64,000 nucleotides of DNA from NCBI RefSeq assembly GCF_028826155.1, contig NZ_JAQGPN010000001.1, positions 1,989,501 to 2,053,500 of the forward strand. The letters are read 5' to 3'. Shown one piece after another: positions 44,918-55,253 of this stretch; within the stretch, counting starts at the first letter, position 1, and each line of letters opens with the position of its first letter. A program made the translations under genes and the position numbers. The notes under the pieces were generated by a model. It did not search any database. It saw only the letters and a list, made by a program, of their open reading frames with translations, and was not told the origin of the DNA. This stretch comes from Mesorhizobium shangrilense (GTDB lineage Bacteria > Pseudomonadota > Alphaproteobacteria > Rhizobiales > Rhizobiaceae).

Positions 44918-45126
44918 GAAGACCCTTGAAACACGGGAGAAGTGCGTTTCGCACATTCTCTAGTGCATGCGTCATTCGACCTCAACCAGTCACGTTCGAC
45001 CTGTCCGCATCGGCAAGCCGTGGTTGGGGAGGACACAACTCGCCGCCTTGCAGGGGTGGGGGGCAGCACATAGATTGTACGGGATTTACGAACGCCGCGT
45101 TCGCCGCACCCTCAGAAAGTTTCGCA

Positions 45127-46101
45127 ATGATCGCCAGACACGTTCCCGTCGTCGTTATAGGCTCAGGCCCCGCAGGCTACACGGCGGCGATCTATGCGGC
45201 GCGCGCCATGCTGAAGCCCGTGCTGATCGCCGGCCTCCAGCAGGGCGGACAGCTGACGATCACCACCGATGTCGAGAACTATCCGGGATTCGCCGATCCG
45301 ATCCAGGGGCCCTGGCTCATGGAGCAGATGCTCAAGCAGGCGGAACATGTCGGCACCGAAGTGGTCAACGATCTCGTCACCGAGGTCAACCTCAACGTCA
45401 GGCCATTTCGGATCAAGTGCGATTCGGGTCAGGAGTTTTCGGCAGATGCGCTGATCGTGGCGACTGGCGCCCAGGCGAAATGGCTGGGCATTCCCAGCGA
45501 GCAGACTTTCATGGGCTTCGGCGTTTCGGCCTGCGCAACCTGTGACGGCTTCTTCTATCGCGGCAAGGATGTCGTGGTCGTCGGCGGCGGAAACACGGCG
45601 GTTGAAGAGGCCCTCTATCTCTCCAATCTCGCCAGGAGCGTGACGGTCATCCATCGTCGCGACGAATTCCGGGCCGAGCGGATCCTGCAGGAGCGACTGG
45701 CCAAGAAGGAGAACATCAAGGTGATGTGGGATACGGTGGTCGACGAGATCGTCGGCGAGCCGGCCAAGCACCCGATGCCGCCTTCGGTCAGCGGGTTGAA
45801 GCTCCGGAACATCAAGACGGGCGAGGTCACCGAGTTCAAGACGGACGGTCTTTTCGTGGCCATCGGCCATGCGCCGGCGGTCGATCTCTTCGTCGGCAAG
45901 CTCAAGCAGAAGCCCAACGGGTATCTGTGGACCGCCCCCGATTCGACCAGAACCGACGTTCCGGGCGTCTTCGCGGCGGGCGATGTGACCGACGACGTTT
46001 ACAGGCAGGCCGTCACGGCGGCAGGCCTCGGGTGCATGGCGGCGCTCGAAGCGGAGAAGTACCTGGCGGAAATGGAGATGCACCGCGAAGCTGCGGAATA
46101 A
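45127..46101 (+). CDS. trxB: Thioredoxin reductase
   Basis: 324 aa. The FAD motif VVVIGSGPAGYTAAIYAARA, the redox CATC (SACATCDGFFYRG), the NADPH motif VVVVGGGNTAVEEALYLSNL and the C-terminal GVFAAGDVTDDVYRQAVTAA. It reduces thioredoxin with NADPH in the cytoplasm. The frame is open to 44926, but homologues and the FAD motif spacing place the start at ATG 45127. The LysR gene follows 35 bases later. Confidence 0.97.
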   Translation: MIARHVPVVVIGSGPAGYTAAIYAARAMLKPVLIAGLQQGGQLTITTDVENYPGFADPIQGPWLMEQMLKQAEHVGTEVVNDLVTEVNLNVRPFRIKCDSGQEFSADALIVATGAQAKWLGIPSEQTFMGFGVSACATCDGFFYRGKDVVVVGGGNTAVEEALYLSNLARSVTVIHRRDEFRAERILQERLAKKENIKVMWDTVVDEIVGEPAKHPMPPSVSGLKLRNIKTGEVTEFKTDGLFVAIGHAPAVDLFVGKLKQKPNGYLWTAPDSTRTDVPGVFAAGDVTDDVYRQAVTAAGLGCMAALEAEKYLAEMEMHREAAE

Positions 46102-46136
46102 GACCGGCGCCAAACCGAAAAAGACGAGGGGAACTG

Positions 46137-47033
46137 ATGGCACTGGACTGGGATAAGTTGCGCGTGTTTCACGCGGCGGCGGAGGCTGGCTCCTTCACCC
46201 ATGCGGCCGAAAAGCTGAGATTGTCGCAGTCGGCCATCTCACGGCAGGTCAGCGCCCTGGAGCAGGACGTCGGCGTGCCGCTCTTCCACCGGCACGCCCG
46301 CGGCCTGGTCCTGACGGAACAGGGGGAGATACTATTCCGGACCGCCCACGACGTGCTGATGAAGCTCGAGAACGTCAAGTCCTTGCTCTCCGAGACCAAG
46401 GACCGTCCGTCCGGCGTGCTCAAGGTCACGACGACCGTGGGACTGGGCGCAGGCTGGCTGACCGAGCGGATCCCGGAGTTTCTGGAGCTTTATCCCGACA
46501 TCCAGTTGCAGCTGATCCTCGCCAACGAGGAACTGGATCTGGTCATGCGGCAGGCCGATTGCGCGATCCGGCTGAGGCAGCCGCAGCAGCCGGATCTGAT
46601 CCAGCGCCGCCTTTTCACCGTGCACTTCCATCTTTACGCCGCGCCTTCCTACATCGCAAAATACGGCAAGCCCGACGCCATCGGCGAGTTGAAGCATCAT
46701 CGGATCGTGACATTCGGCGAACCGGTGCCGGCGCATCTTTCCGAGCTCAACTGGCTTGAATCGGTCGGCGACTTCGAAGGCGGAAAGCGAATCGCCACGC
46801 TGCAGATCAACGACATCCTGTCGATCAAGCGCGCTGTTCAGCGCGGAGCGGGCGTCGCCATGCTGCCGGATTATATCGTCGAGAAAGATTCGGGGCTGGT
46901 GCAACTGCTGCCGGAAACCGAGGTGCCCTCGTTCGACACCTATTTTGCATACCCGGATGCGATGAAGAATCAGGCCAAGCTGCATGCCTTCCGTGACTTC
47001 GTTCTCGCGAAGGCGCGGAATTGGGCATATTAA
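46137..47033 (+). CDS. lsrB: LysR-family regulator LsrB/VtlR
   Basis: 298 aa. The HTH LDWDKLRVFHAAAEAGSFTH and LSQSAISRQVSALEQDVGVP, followed by FHRHARGLVLTEQGE, is the LsrB/VtlR signature, then an effector domain. In Sinorhizobium LsrB controls redox and LPS genes and symbiosis; the Brucella and Agrobacterium VtlR orthologues activate AbcR sRNA genes. Here it follows trxB and is followed by an AbcR-like sRNA, the same neighbourhood. AGGGGAA precedes the ATG. Confidence 0.93.
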   Translation: MALDWDKLRVFHAAAEAGSFTHAAEKLRLSQSAISRQVSALEQDVGVPLFHRHARGLVLTEQGEILFRTAHDVLMKLENVKSLLSETKDRPSGVLKVTTTVGLGAGWLTERIPEFLELYPDIQLQLILANEELDLVMRQADCAIRLRQPQQPDLIQRRLFTVHFHLYAAPSYIAKYGKPDAIGELKHHRIVTFGEPVPAHLSELNWLESVGDFEGGKRIATLQINDILSIKRAVQRGAGVAMLPDYIVEKDSGLVQLLPETEVPSFDTYFAYPDAMKNQAKLHAFRDFVLAKARNWAY

Positions 47034-47079
47034 TCAGAGCCTTGGCTATTTTCGCTGCATCGCAGCAAGCGCAGTACTT

Positions 47080-47100
47080 TTTGCATGGGTGGAATGCAAA
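47080..47100. promoter_or_regulatory. Candidate LsrB/VtlR binding site
   Basis: A perfect inverted repeat TTTGCAT-N7-ATGCAAA, of LysR T-N11-A type, is centred about 56 bases before the predicted sRNA start. Confidence 0.6.
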
Positions 47101-47107
47101 CAAGCTG

Positions 47108-47139
47108 CTTGTTTCTTGGGCAAGGGTCGCCCATATAAC
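47108..47139 (+). promoter_or_regulatory. Probable promoter of the AbcR-like sRNA
   Basis: CTTGTT at 47108-47113 and TATAAC at 47134-47139, with a long spacer, put the start near 47146. A long spacer fits a promoter that needs an activator. Confidence 0.5.
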
Positions 47140-47145
47140 AATCAT

Positions 47146-47257
47146 CTCCTGGGCGCGTTCCTCCTCCCATTGGCGCCCGGTGAGTGTTCCCCTCTGGAGG
47201 TTTCGCCTTTACAGGCACTTCCATAACTAGCCGGATCATTTGATCCGGCTTTTTTTT
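47146..47257 (+). ncRNA. AbcR (alpha-r15)-like small RNA
   Basis: An approximately 112-base non-coding unit downstream of lsrB. It contains two unpaired-looking anti-Shine-Dalgarno stretches (CCTCCTCCC around 47159-47169 and CCCCTCTGG near 47190), the hallmark by which AbcR RNAs repress transporter mRNAs with Hfq. It ends in a strong terminator stem (47229-47238 with 47241-47250) and eight T. Location next to lsrB/vtlR matches AbcR genes of Sinorhizobium and Brucella. Only one copy is seen here, whereas several relatives have two. The 5' end is inferred from the promoter. Confidence 0.72.
47229..47257 (+). terminator. Terminator of the AbcR-like sRNA
   Basis: A perfect 10-bp stem AGCCGGATCA/TGATCCGGCT with a 2-base loop is followed by eight T. 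Confidence 0.92.
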
Positions 47258-47352
47258 CGCCTGGATTCCTGCGGCCGTCGCCGGGAGAGTCGTTTCAGCG
47301 GCCCTCGGGCGGCCCGGCGAACGCTTCTGCTCCCTCTCGGCGGGCGACATCC

Positions 47353-48318
47353 TCACATGTAGAGCGGTTCGCTCTCCAGCCCGGCATAAAGGCCGGCCAC
47401 TTCCGCGCCGTAGCCGTTGAAGATGTGCGTGGGGATCATCTCGCCGGTGTCGATCACGCGCTCGTGCGCCTGGCTCCAGCGCGGATGCGACACGTCGGGG
47501 TTCACGTTGGCCCAGAAGCCGTACTCGCTGGACTGCAGGGCTTCCCACAGGCCCACCGGACGCTCCTCGACGAAGGAAATCTTCCTGATCGACTTGATCG
47601 ACTTGAAGCCATACTTCCATGGCAGGTGCAGCCTGATCGGCGCGCCGAACTGCTTACCCAGGGGCTTGTCGTAGGCGCCGGTCACCATGAAGGCGAGGTC
47701 GTGGCCGGCCTCCTGGATGGTGACGCCCTCCACATAGGGCCAAGGATAGAGGAAATTGTCCTGGCCCGGCGCCATCTCCGGATCGAGGAAGGTCTCGAAG
47801 CGGACGTATTTTGCGGACCCGAGGGGCTTCGCCAGCGCCACCAGCGACTTCAGCGGAAAGCCTACCCACGGCACGGTCATGGACCAAGCCTCCACGCAGC
47901 GGTGGCGATAGAGCCGTGTCTCCAGGGGTATCTTGCGGACGAGGTCGTCGAAGGCGATGGTGAACGGCGCCTCCACCTGTCCATCGATGGCGATCTCCCA
48001 AGGTCTCGTCTTCAGCTGCTGCGCCGCTTCCGCGATCTCCTTGAAGGTGCCGTACTCATAAAAGTTGTTGTAGTTGCCGCTGATCGTTTCGGGCGTCAGC
48101 GCCCGGTCGATCGTGTAGGCCTCGTTGCGCTTCGCGGGATAGAGGTCTGCCGTGGGATCGGCGTCCTGCGCCAGGGCAGGGGCGGGGAGCAATCCGCTCA
48201 GTCCCGCCAGGCCCATGCCGAAGCCTTGTAGTATCCGGCGACGGTCGAGGAAGACTGCCTCGGGTGTCGCCCGCGACTCGAGTATCGCCCATGACGGTCG
48301 GCGATGGATCGCAACCAT
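47353..48318 (-). CDS. msrP: Periplasmic methionine-sulfoxide reductase catalytic subunit MsrP
   Basis: 321 aa molybdoenzyme (YedY). A twin-arginine signal (DRRRILQGFGMGLAGLSGLL) exports the folded protein. The molybdenum-ligand Cys is in YRHRCVEAWSMTVPWVGFPL, and VEERPVGLWEALQSSEYGFW and GFWANVNPDVSHPRWSQAHE are family blocks. It repairs oxidised periplasmic proteins together with haem membrane protein MsrQ, whose gene is not adjacent here. ATG 48318 gives the normal length. Confidence 0.95.
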   Translation of the reverse strand: MVAIHRRPSWAILESRATPEAVFLDRRRILQGFGMGLAGLSGLLPAPALAQDADPTADLYPAKRNEAYTIDRALTPETISGNYNNFYEYGTFKEIAEAAQQLKTRPWEIAIDGQVEAPFTIAFDDLVRKIPLETRLYRHRCVEAWSMTVPWVGFPLKSLVALAKPLGSAKYVRFETFLDPEMAPGQDNFLYPWPYVEGVTIQEAGHDLAFMVTGAYDKPLGKQFGAPIRLHLPWKYGFKSIKSIRKISFVEERPVGLWEALQSSEYGFWANVNPDVSHPRWSQAHERVIDTGEMIPTHIFNGYGAEVAGLYAGLESEPLYM

Positions 48319-48537
48319 GTTCACTCTCCCAATGTCGGCGCTTCGCCGGCTTGCCCGGTGCGAAGCGCCAAAGCCGCCGGCCTTCGCCGCGATGTCGCTC
48401 CGCACCAGAACAAACGTTATCGCAGCCCGCAAGTTTCCCGCCTGCTCACAGACCGGCAAACTTGCGGCAGAGCGCGCGCTTCTGACGTCGAGCGTCGGTC
48501 CGGGGGCAAAATCTGAGCGCCCCCCTGCGCCGCTCTC

Positions 48538-50586
48538 CTAGGCTGCCTTGGTGTTCGCGTTCATCACCTCGTCGGCCAGTCGCCCGGTCAGTTCCGCCAT
48601 ATGGTCGAAGCTCGACTCAAAGGTGGCGACGCCGGCCGTCGCCGAGCGCAGCTCCACGATGAGGTTGCCGATCTCCGACTGCGGCATGGTCGCCTCGACC
48701 ACATCCCAGCCCGGCCAGCCGGGACGCGCGTCATAGCCCAGGATCTGGCCGCGCCGCTGCGGCACGATGCCGGTGATCTTGGCCGTGGCGTCCGACGGGG
48801 TGAAGATGCGGACCTTCATGATCGGCTCGAGCAGCACCGGCGAACAGGCGGCCATGCCCTCCTTCATGCCCACCTTGGCGGCCATCTGGAACGCCATGTC
48901 GGACGAGTCGACCGTATGATAGGAGCCGTCCGACAGGTTCACCGCGATGTCGACGACCGGAAATCCGAGCGGTCCGGTCTTCAGGAAGTCGCGCACCCCG
49001 GCCTCGACCGAGGGAATGTACTGCTTCGGCACGACGCCGCCGGTGATGGTGTCGGTGAACTGGAAGCCCGAGCCGCGCGGCAGCGGCTTGATTTCGATGA
49101 CCACGTCGCCGAACTGGCCGTGGCCGCCCGACTGCTTCTTGTGGCGGCCCCGCTGCTGCGTGCCCTTGCGGATCGTCTCGCGATAGGGAACGCCGGGCGA
49201 CCGCGAGACGATGGGGATCTGGTATTTGCCCTCGAGACGCTCGGCGGTGACCCTCAGGTGCATCTCGCCATGGCCGGAGATCACCGTGTCGCCGCTGTCC
49301 TGGTGGTGCACCGCCAGCGACGGATCCTCGTCCGCGATGCGCTGCATGGCGGAGGAGAGCTTGACGTCGTCCTTGCGCTCCTTGGGACGGAGTGCGACCG
49401 AGAACACCGGCTGCGGCGTCTTGAGCTCGAACAGCGGCTTGACGTCGCCCTTGGCCGACGTCAGCGTGGCGCCGGTCCTCGCATCGTCCAGCTTCCCCAG
49501 CGCGACCGTGTCGCCGGCGCTGGCGGAGGCGACCTTCTGCTGCTCCTTGCCGAGCATCCTGTAGATGCCGGACACCTTCACCATGCCGCCGCCGGCGATG
49601 TTCAGCTCCGCCGCCTCGGCCACGCTGCCGGAAAGCACGCGCGAGATGGACAGCTTGCCGCCGTGCGGCGTGTGGATCGTCTTCATGACCTGGACGACGG
49701 TCGAGGCGCCGCTGGGGACGCCCAGCCGCGTGCGGGTCGCCTCGACGTCCGGCGCATCGTGGCGGATCGTCTTGAGCAGCCGCAGCACGCCGTTGCCCTT
49801 CTCGGCCGTCCCGATCAGCACCGGCACGACCAGGCCCTCGCGAAGGTCGGCCGAGAGGTCATCGAACACCTCGTCGCGCGGCGGCTCCTTTTCTTCGAGG
49901 AGCTGTTCCATGAGGAGGTCGTCATGGTCAGCCAGCGTCTCCAGCATCGAGAAGCGGGCCTCCACCTCGCGCGCCTTCTCGTCGTCCGGGATCTCCGTCA
50001 CTTCGCTTTCGGCGAACTCGCGCCAGACATAGGCGCGCTCCAGCGCGAGGTCGATCGAGCCAACGACCGCCTCGCCCTTCCGCAGGGGGATCTGGCGCAG
50101 CAGCAGGGGCGCTGCGCTGGTCGGCTGCAGCATCTTCAGCGTGTCGCGCACGCCGGCGTCCGACTTGTCGATCTTGTTCAGGAAAAGGATGCGGGGAATG
50201 CCGATGTCGTCCAGCTTGCGCATGATCAGCTGCAGCGCGGGCACCTTCTTGGGATCGGCCTCGGCGACGACGACGGCAATGTCCGACGCCACCAGGATGG
50301 CGTCCGCCTCGGTGGCGAATTCGATCGAGCCCGGGCAGTCGACGAACGTCATGCTTTCGCCCATGAAATCGACGGTCGCCGCGGTCGCCTCGACGCTCAT
50401 GGCGTGGGCGCGCGCCTCGGCCGAATGGTCGCCGACCGAACTGCCTGAAGAAACTGCGTTTTGACGGGGGATGGCGCCGACACGCGCCAGAATGGCTTCA
50501 AGAAGGGTGGTTTTTCCGCTCGCGAAGGGACCGACAATGGCGACGCATTTCGGTCCCGTACGCCTTCCTCCGGCGCGACTTCCCAT
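48538..50586 (-). CDS. EF-G-like translational GTPase (second EF-G type)
   Basis: 682 aa. The G1 loop GPFASGKTTLLEAI lacks the usual AHID.GKTT form, G3 is VDCPGSIEF rather than DTPGH, and G4 is LNKIDKSD. C-terminal EF-G domains are present (DEDPSLAVHHQDSGDTVISG, HGQFGDVVIEIKPL, GMAACSPVLLEPIMKVRIFT). This matches the EF-G-like or EF-G2 paralogue of alphaproteobacteria, not the ribosomal-operon fusA. Its exact role in translation is unclear. GGAGG upstream of the ATG. Confidence 0.9.
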   Translation of the reverse strand: MGSRAGGRRTGPKCVAIVGPFASGKTTLLEAILARVGAIPRQNAVSSGSSVGDHSAEARAHAMSVEATAATVDFMGESMTFVDCPGSIEFATEADAILVASDIAVVVAEADPKKVPALQLIMRKLDDIGIPRILFLNKIDKSDAGVRDTLKMLQPTSAAPLLLRQIPLRKGEAVVGSIDLALERAYVWREFAESEVTEIPDDEKAREVEARFSMLETLADHDDLLMEQLLEEKEPPRDEVFDDLSADLREGLVVPVLIGTAEKGNGVLRLLKTIRHDAPDVEATRTRLGVPSGASTVVQVMKTIHTPHGGKLSISRVLSGSVAEAAELNIAGGGMVKVSGIYRMLGKEQQKVASASAGDTVALGKLDDARTGATLTSAKGDVKPLFELKTPQPVFSVALRPKERKDDVKLSSAMQRIADEDPSLAVHHQDSGDTVISGHGEMHLRVTAERLEGKYQIPIVSRSPGVPYRETIRKGTQQRGRHKKQSGGHGQFGDVVIEIKPLPRGSGFQFTDTITGGVVPKQYIPSVEAGVRDFLKTGPLGFPVVDIAVNLSDGSYHTVDSSDMAFQMAAKVGMKEGMAACSPVLLEPIMKVRIFTPSDATAKITGIVPQRRGQILGYDARPGWPGWDVVEATMPQSEIGNLIVELRSATAGVATFESSFDHMAELTGRLADEVMNANTKAA

Positions 50587-50728
50587 GACTGACCTCCACT
50601 CTGGCGTTCGCATAGAGCGGCGGCCGGCCTCCTCCGGCCGTCGCGGGTGCAGCCGGTGGCCGCTCCCGAGGAGCATGGAAACATGGGCAGGGGAGGAGGG
50701 CAAGGCCGAATTGCCGGGTGAGCGCGGT

Positions 50729-50760
50729 CAAAAAAGAAGCCCGGCGCGATGGCCGGGCTT
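50729..50760 (-). terminator. Terminator of aspartate aminotransferase gene
   Basis: The 9-bp stem AAGCCCGGC/GCCGGGCTT (50737-50745 with 50752-50760) has a 6-base loop. On the minus strand it is followed by CTTTTTTG. Confidence 0.88.
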
Positions 50761-50785
50761 GAAGGGCGAATGATCTGCGAGCGCT

Positions 50786-52117
<1,332 letters not shown>

Positions 52118-52190
52118 TTAACGAAGAGTAAATGTCTGGATGTGACAGTGGCTTCATTTTGCCGGGGGGCCCGGCCAGAAGGATTTTTTG

Positions 52191-53087
52191 ATGACGCGAA
52201 GCGTCGCTCTTGCGCATCTCGTTCGTCAGGACGACGGCCTCGCGGAAGGAGTGTGGGCAGGCCACCGGCTTTGCAGCGCCTTTCAGCCCATCTACAGCTT
52301 CCGTGGTGAAAAGCTCGAGATAACGGCCTATGAGGGATTGCTGCGCGCATATCGCGGCGACGAACCCATTCCGCCGATGGCGTTTTTCGCAAGCATTCCG
52401 GATCTCGACCGTTTGCATGTCGAGACGCTGACGCGCACGCTCCACCTGCTCAACGCTGCGGTGTGCCTTGAGGAAACCGCCTCGGTCTTCGTCAACTTCA
52501 ACCCCGCCGTCTTCACGGATCGCTCCGTTGCCGACATCGCATTGCGCGACATGCGCCTCGTCCTCCATGAGGCGGGCATCGATCCGACCCGGGTCGTTTG
52601 CGAGGTGACCGAACAGAAGCTAGCCTCCGCTGACGCGCTCCTGAAGTTCATCGAGGCGCTGCGCCTCGGCGGCTTTCGAATCGCCGTCGACGACTACGGC
52701 GCCGACGATTCCGACATCGCGCGCGTCACCGAACTGAAACCGGATATTGTTAAGTTCGATGCGAGATGGATCTCGCGCCTGATGGAGTCCAGTCCGGGCT
52801 ATTCGCTGCTGTCGACCATGGTGGCCTCGTTCGAGAGCCGTGGCATCTGCACCGTTTTCGAAGGCATCGAGGAGGCCTGGCAGATCGACCTCGCCGCCCG
52901 GGCGGGGGCTTCGATGCTGCAGGGCTTTGCGCTTGCGCGTCCGGCGCTGGCCGCCGTGCGCGGCGAGCGGGCCTCCCATAGCCTGCAATATGGGCAGCCC
53001 GGGGCCGTCGAGCCGGAGGTGCCTGTATCGCATGCTGCCCGTGTGGACAGGCAGGCAGAACGCATATTTGGAAAACGAAACCTGTAG
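52191..53087 (+). CDS. EAL-domain protein (probable c-di-GMP phosphodiesterase)
   Basis: 298 aa. A single EAL domain with no sensory domain. Metal and catalytic positions look intact: Glu48 in YEGLLR (EAL reads EGL), Asn102, Glu138 (EVTEQ), Asp167-Asp168 (DDYG), Lys188, Glu224 and Gln244. It should hydrolyse c-di-GMP if active. ATG 52191 sits behind AAGGA; the gene is followed 38 bases later by a degenerate paralogue. Confidence 0.88.
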   Translation: MTRSVALAHLVRQDDGLAEGVWAGHRLCSAFQPIYSFRGEKLEITAYEGLLRAYRGDEPIPPMAFFASIPDLDRLHVETLTRTLHLLNAAVCLEETASVFVNFNPAVFTDRSVADIALRDMRLVLHEAGIDPTRVVCEVTEQKLASADALLKFIEALRLGGFRIAVDDYGADDSDIARVTELKPDIVKFDARWISRLMESSPGYSLLSTMVASFESRGICTVFEGIEEAWQIDLAARAGASMLQGFALARPALAAVRGERASHSLQYGQPGAVEPEVPVSHAARVDRQAERIFGKRNL

Positions 53088-53110
53088 TACTTGTAGTAAC
53101 CTGTAGTAAG
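53081..53110. repeat. Three 10-base direct repeats between the EAL genes
   Basis: Three copies of TGTAGTA with a 9-10-base period (53083, 53092, 53102) include the stop codon of the first EAL gene. One-helical-turn spacing could form a protein-binding array; they precede the second gene by about 15 bases. Confidence 0.45.
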
Positions 53111-53125
53111 ACGAGTCCCCTAGTT

Positions 53126-53965
53126 ATGAGTTTGTCCTCCCTGCTTGATGCCGTCCTCGCCGACGAGGTTGGCATAGAAACCGGCATTTACGACGGTCAT
53201 CGACTGAAAAGCGCGTACCAGCCGGTTTATGCGCCGTTCGGCGACCACTTGCGGATCGTTGCGGTCGACGCAGCGACGATTGCACAACGCGAGGGCATTG
53301 CCGTCGACCTGCAGGCGCTGCTGGCTTCGGGCGATCCGATTGATCCGGGGTTCCTGGCCGGGCTCGCGCAACTGCTGCATGTCGACAATTATCGCCATGT
53401 GTCGGTGCCGGACTGCGACCTCGTCCTTGAGCACGACGTGTCGCAGAACCGCCGCCTGTTCGAGGCGCTGGATGAGGCAGGTCGTCAGGCCGAGGCGATG
53501 GACGAACCCGTTCTCGAAGCCAGCCGTGTGATCTGCCGCGTCGGCAATCCTGCCGCCCTCGGCGATGATTGCGTGCGCTTGCTGGAGGAGTTGCGTGCAG
53601 CCGGTTTCCGGCTTTCGGTCGACCTTTTCGATGGCGTGCTGGAGGATCCGAAGCAACGGCCGCGCTTCACGCCCGACATTGCAGAGATCGACGGCGCCTG
53701 GCTGGCGAAGATCGCGCACGAGTCTGCCGCCGCAAGATTGCTGAAACCGCTTGCCGCAGCCTACAAGCGCGAAGGCATGGGCGTGTTCATTCGTGGAATT
53801 TCCAGCGTCGAACAGCTTCGGTTGGCCGTCGACGCCGGAGCCGACTACCTGGCAGGCGATTTCCTCAGCCCTCCGGCGCTGGTCGGAACCGTCATCGACG
53901 AACAGCCGAAGCCGATGGATGGCGTGTGGGGGCGACCGGACGACATAGTGCAGTTTCGCGCTTAG
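53126..53965 (+). CDS. Degenerate EAL-like paralogue
   Basis: 279 aa. The start matches the upstream EAL protein (YDGHRLKSAYQPVYAPFG against WAGHRLCSAFQPIYSFRG). The catalytic positions are lost: no Glu-x-Leu (AVDAATI in that place), E-V-T-E reads CRVGNP, DDYG reads VDLFDG, and the late Glu is IRGISS. It therefore probably binds c-di-GMP or a partner without hydrolysis, or is a scaffold for the first protein. A shared duplication origin is likely. Confidence 0.82.
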   Translation: MSLSSLLDAVLADEVGIETGIYDGHRLKSAYQPVYAPFGDHLRIVAVDAATIAQREGIAVDLQALLASGDPIDPGFLAGLAQLLHVDNYRHVSVPDCDLVLEHDVSQNRRLFEALDEAGRQAEAMDEPVLEASRVICRVGNPAALGDDCVRLLEELRAAGFRLSVDLFDGVLEDPKQRPRFTPDIAEIDGAWLAKIAHESAAARLLKPLAAAYKREGMGVFIRGISSVEQLRLAVDAGADYLAGDFLSPPALVGTVIDEQPKPMDGVWGRPDDIVQFRA

Positions 53966-54020
53966 AGCGCAGCGCTTCCGATTGGACGCGCGGAGTGCCT
54001 TCTATCTCCTGAGGGACGCA

Positions 54021-54062
54021 CCATGCTTTCCGAAAATCGATTGCGATTTTCGGGCCGATGCT
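54021..54062. repeat. Rhizobial-type palindrome between convergent genes
   Basis: CCGAAAATCG and its complement (54030-54039 with 54044-54053) with a 4-base loop, preceded by catgctttcc and followed by gggccgatg. It resembles a family of intergenic palindromes in Mesorhizobium-like genomes. It could also act as a terminator. Confidence 0.5.
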
Positions 54063-54117
54063 CTCGGCGCGGCCACGCCCGTCGAACAACGGACGGGCGC
54101 GGCGTCCAAATCCTGGC

Positions 54118-55023
54118 TCAGTGCTTTTCGCCGGTCAGCGAAACGCCGTTGGCAGCCGCGACGAAGTCGGAGAGCGTCGGCACGAAATCTTCGCCCTTGC
54201 CGGCGTTTACCGCCATGGCGAAGGAGTTGCGCACGGCCGCGCCCATCGGATTGGCAGCGCCCGACGCGTTGGCGAATGCGGACAGATAGGTCATGTCCTT
54301 CAGGGCGTTGCGCAAGGTGAAGCGGTGCGCGTTGGGGTCGCGATCCAGAACCCACTGGAAGAACGTGCGGTAGAACGGGCTGTCCATGCGGCCATCGCGG
54401 ATCACCGCGTCGAAGGTCTTCGGGGTCAACCCCGCCTTGCTGCCGAGGGTCAGCGCCTCGGAATAGAGCGCGGCGTATCCCATCGCGAGGAAATTGTTCA
54501 GCAGCTTCATCGTGTGGCCGCTGCCGACCGGGCCGGTGTGCACGATGCGGGCGGCGAAGGTCTCCAGGATCGGCTTCACCCGCTGGAAGTCTTCATCGCT
54601 GCCGCCGCACATCACGTCGAGCGTACCGGCCTCGGCGTCCTTCGGCGTGCGCGATAGCGGGGCGTCGAGCAGGGTGATGCCCCCTTGCGACAGCTCCGAC
54701 GCCAGCGCGATCGTGGAGGACGGGTCGGAGGTCGAGCAGTCTATGATGGTGATCGGCTTGCCGGCGGTCGCCAGCCCGTCAGCTCCGCCGACGAGCGCTT
54801 CGACCTGTGGACTGCCTGTCACGCAAATGACCACGACATCGCAGCGCTCCGCAAGATCCCGCGCCGAGGCCGCCTCGTCGGCCCCGAGCTCCACGAGGCT
54901 GTCGACGGGAGCCCGGTTGCGGTGGCCGAGGACCGTGAGCGGGAAGCCCTTGGCAATCACGTTCCGGGCCATGCCATGACCCATCAGGCCGAGGCCGATG
55001 AAACCTACCTTCGCTTTCGTCAT
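54118..55023 (-). CDS. 3-hydroxyisobutyrate-dehydrogenase-family NAD(P)-dependent oxidoreductase
   Basis: 301 aa beta-hydroxyacid dehydrogenase. VGFIGLGLMGHGMARNVIAK binds NAD(P), DAPLSRTPKDAEAGTLDVMC is the substrate motif, and the catalytic Lys is in GSGHTMKLLNNFLAMG. It oxidises a 3-hydroxyacid; tartronate semialdehyde, 3-hydroxyisobutyrate or glyoxylate-type substrates are possible. Convergent with the degenerate EAL gene. Confidence 0.9.
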   Translation of the reverse strand: MTKAKVGFIGLGLMGHGMARNVIAKGFPLTVLGHRNRAPVDSLVELGADEAASARDLAERCDVVVICVTGSPQVEALVGGADGLATAGKPITIIDCSTSDPSSTIALASELSQGGITLLDAPLSRTPKDAEAGTLDVMCGGSDEDFQRVKPILETFAARIVHTGPVGSGHTMKLLNNFLAMGYAALYSEALTLGSKAGLTPKTFDAVIRDGRMDSPFYRTFFQWVLDRDPNAHRFTLRNALKDMTYLSAFANASGAANPMGAAVRNSFAMAVNAGKGEDFVPTLSDFVAAANGVSLTGEKH

Positions 55024-55253
55024 GTCTGCTCCCTTCGCTTGCGCCGGGCGACACCATAACAGGCCGGTCGGAATCGTCACCCGGCCGTTTGCGGGCAAGG
55101 CCTGGCGGCGCGTGCACGAGCGATCCGCACGCATACGATGCAACAGTTCCGGGAAGCATCCGCAGCCGTGTATCGTTCATCTGGAACGGGAGCGTGCGCG
55201 CCGGACGGACCCGCCTTGTGATGAAGCCGGCTCAACTGACGGGAACCATCGTC

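Noticed and set aside
48601..50448. 615-codon open frame on the plus strand
   Set aside because: Antisense shadow of the EF-G-like gene, with biased Arg/Leu/Asp composition and no recognisable motif.
53081..53110. CRISPR-like repeat array
   Set aside because: Only three 10-base repeats without spacers.
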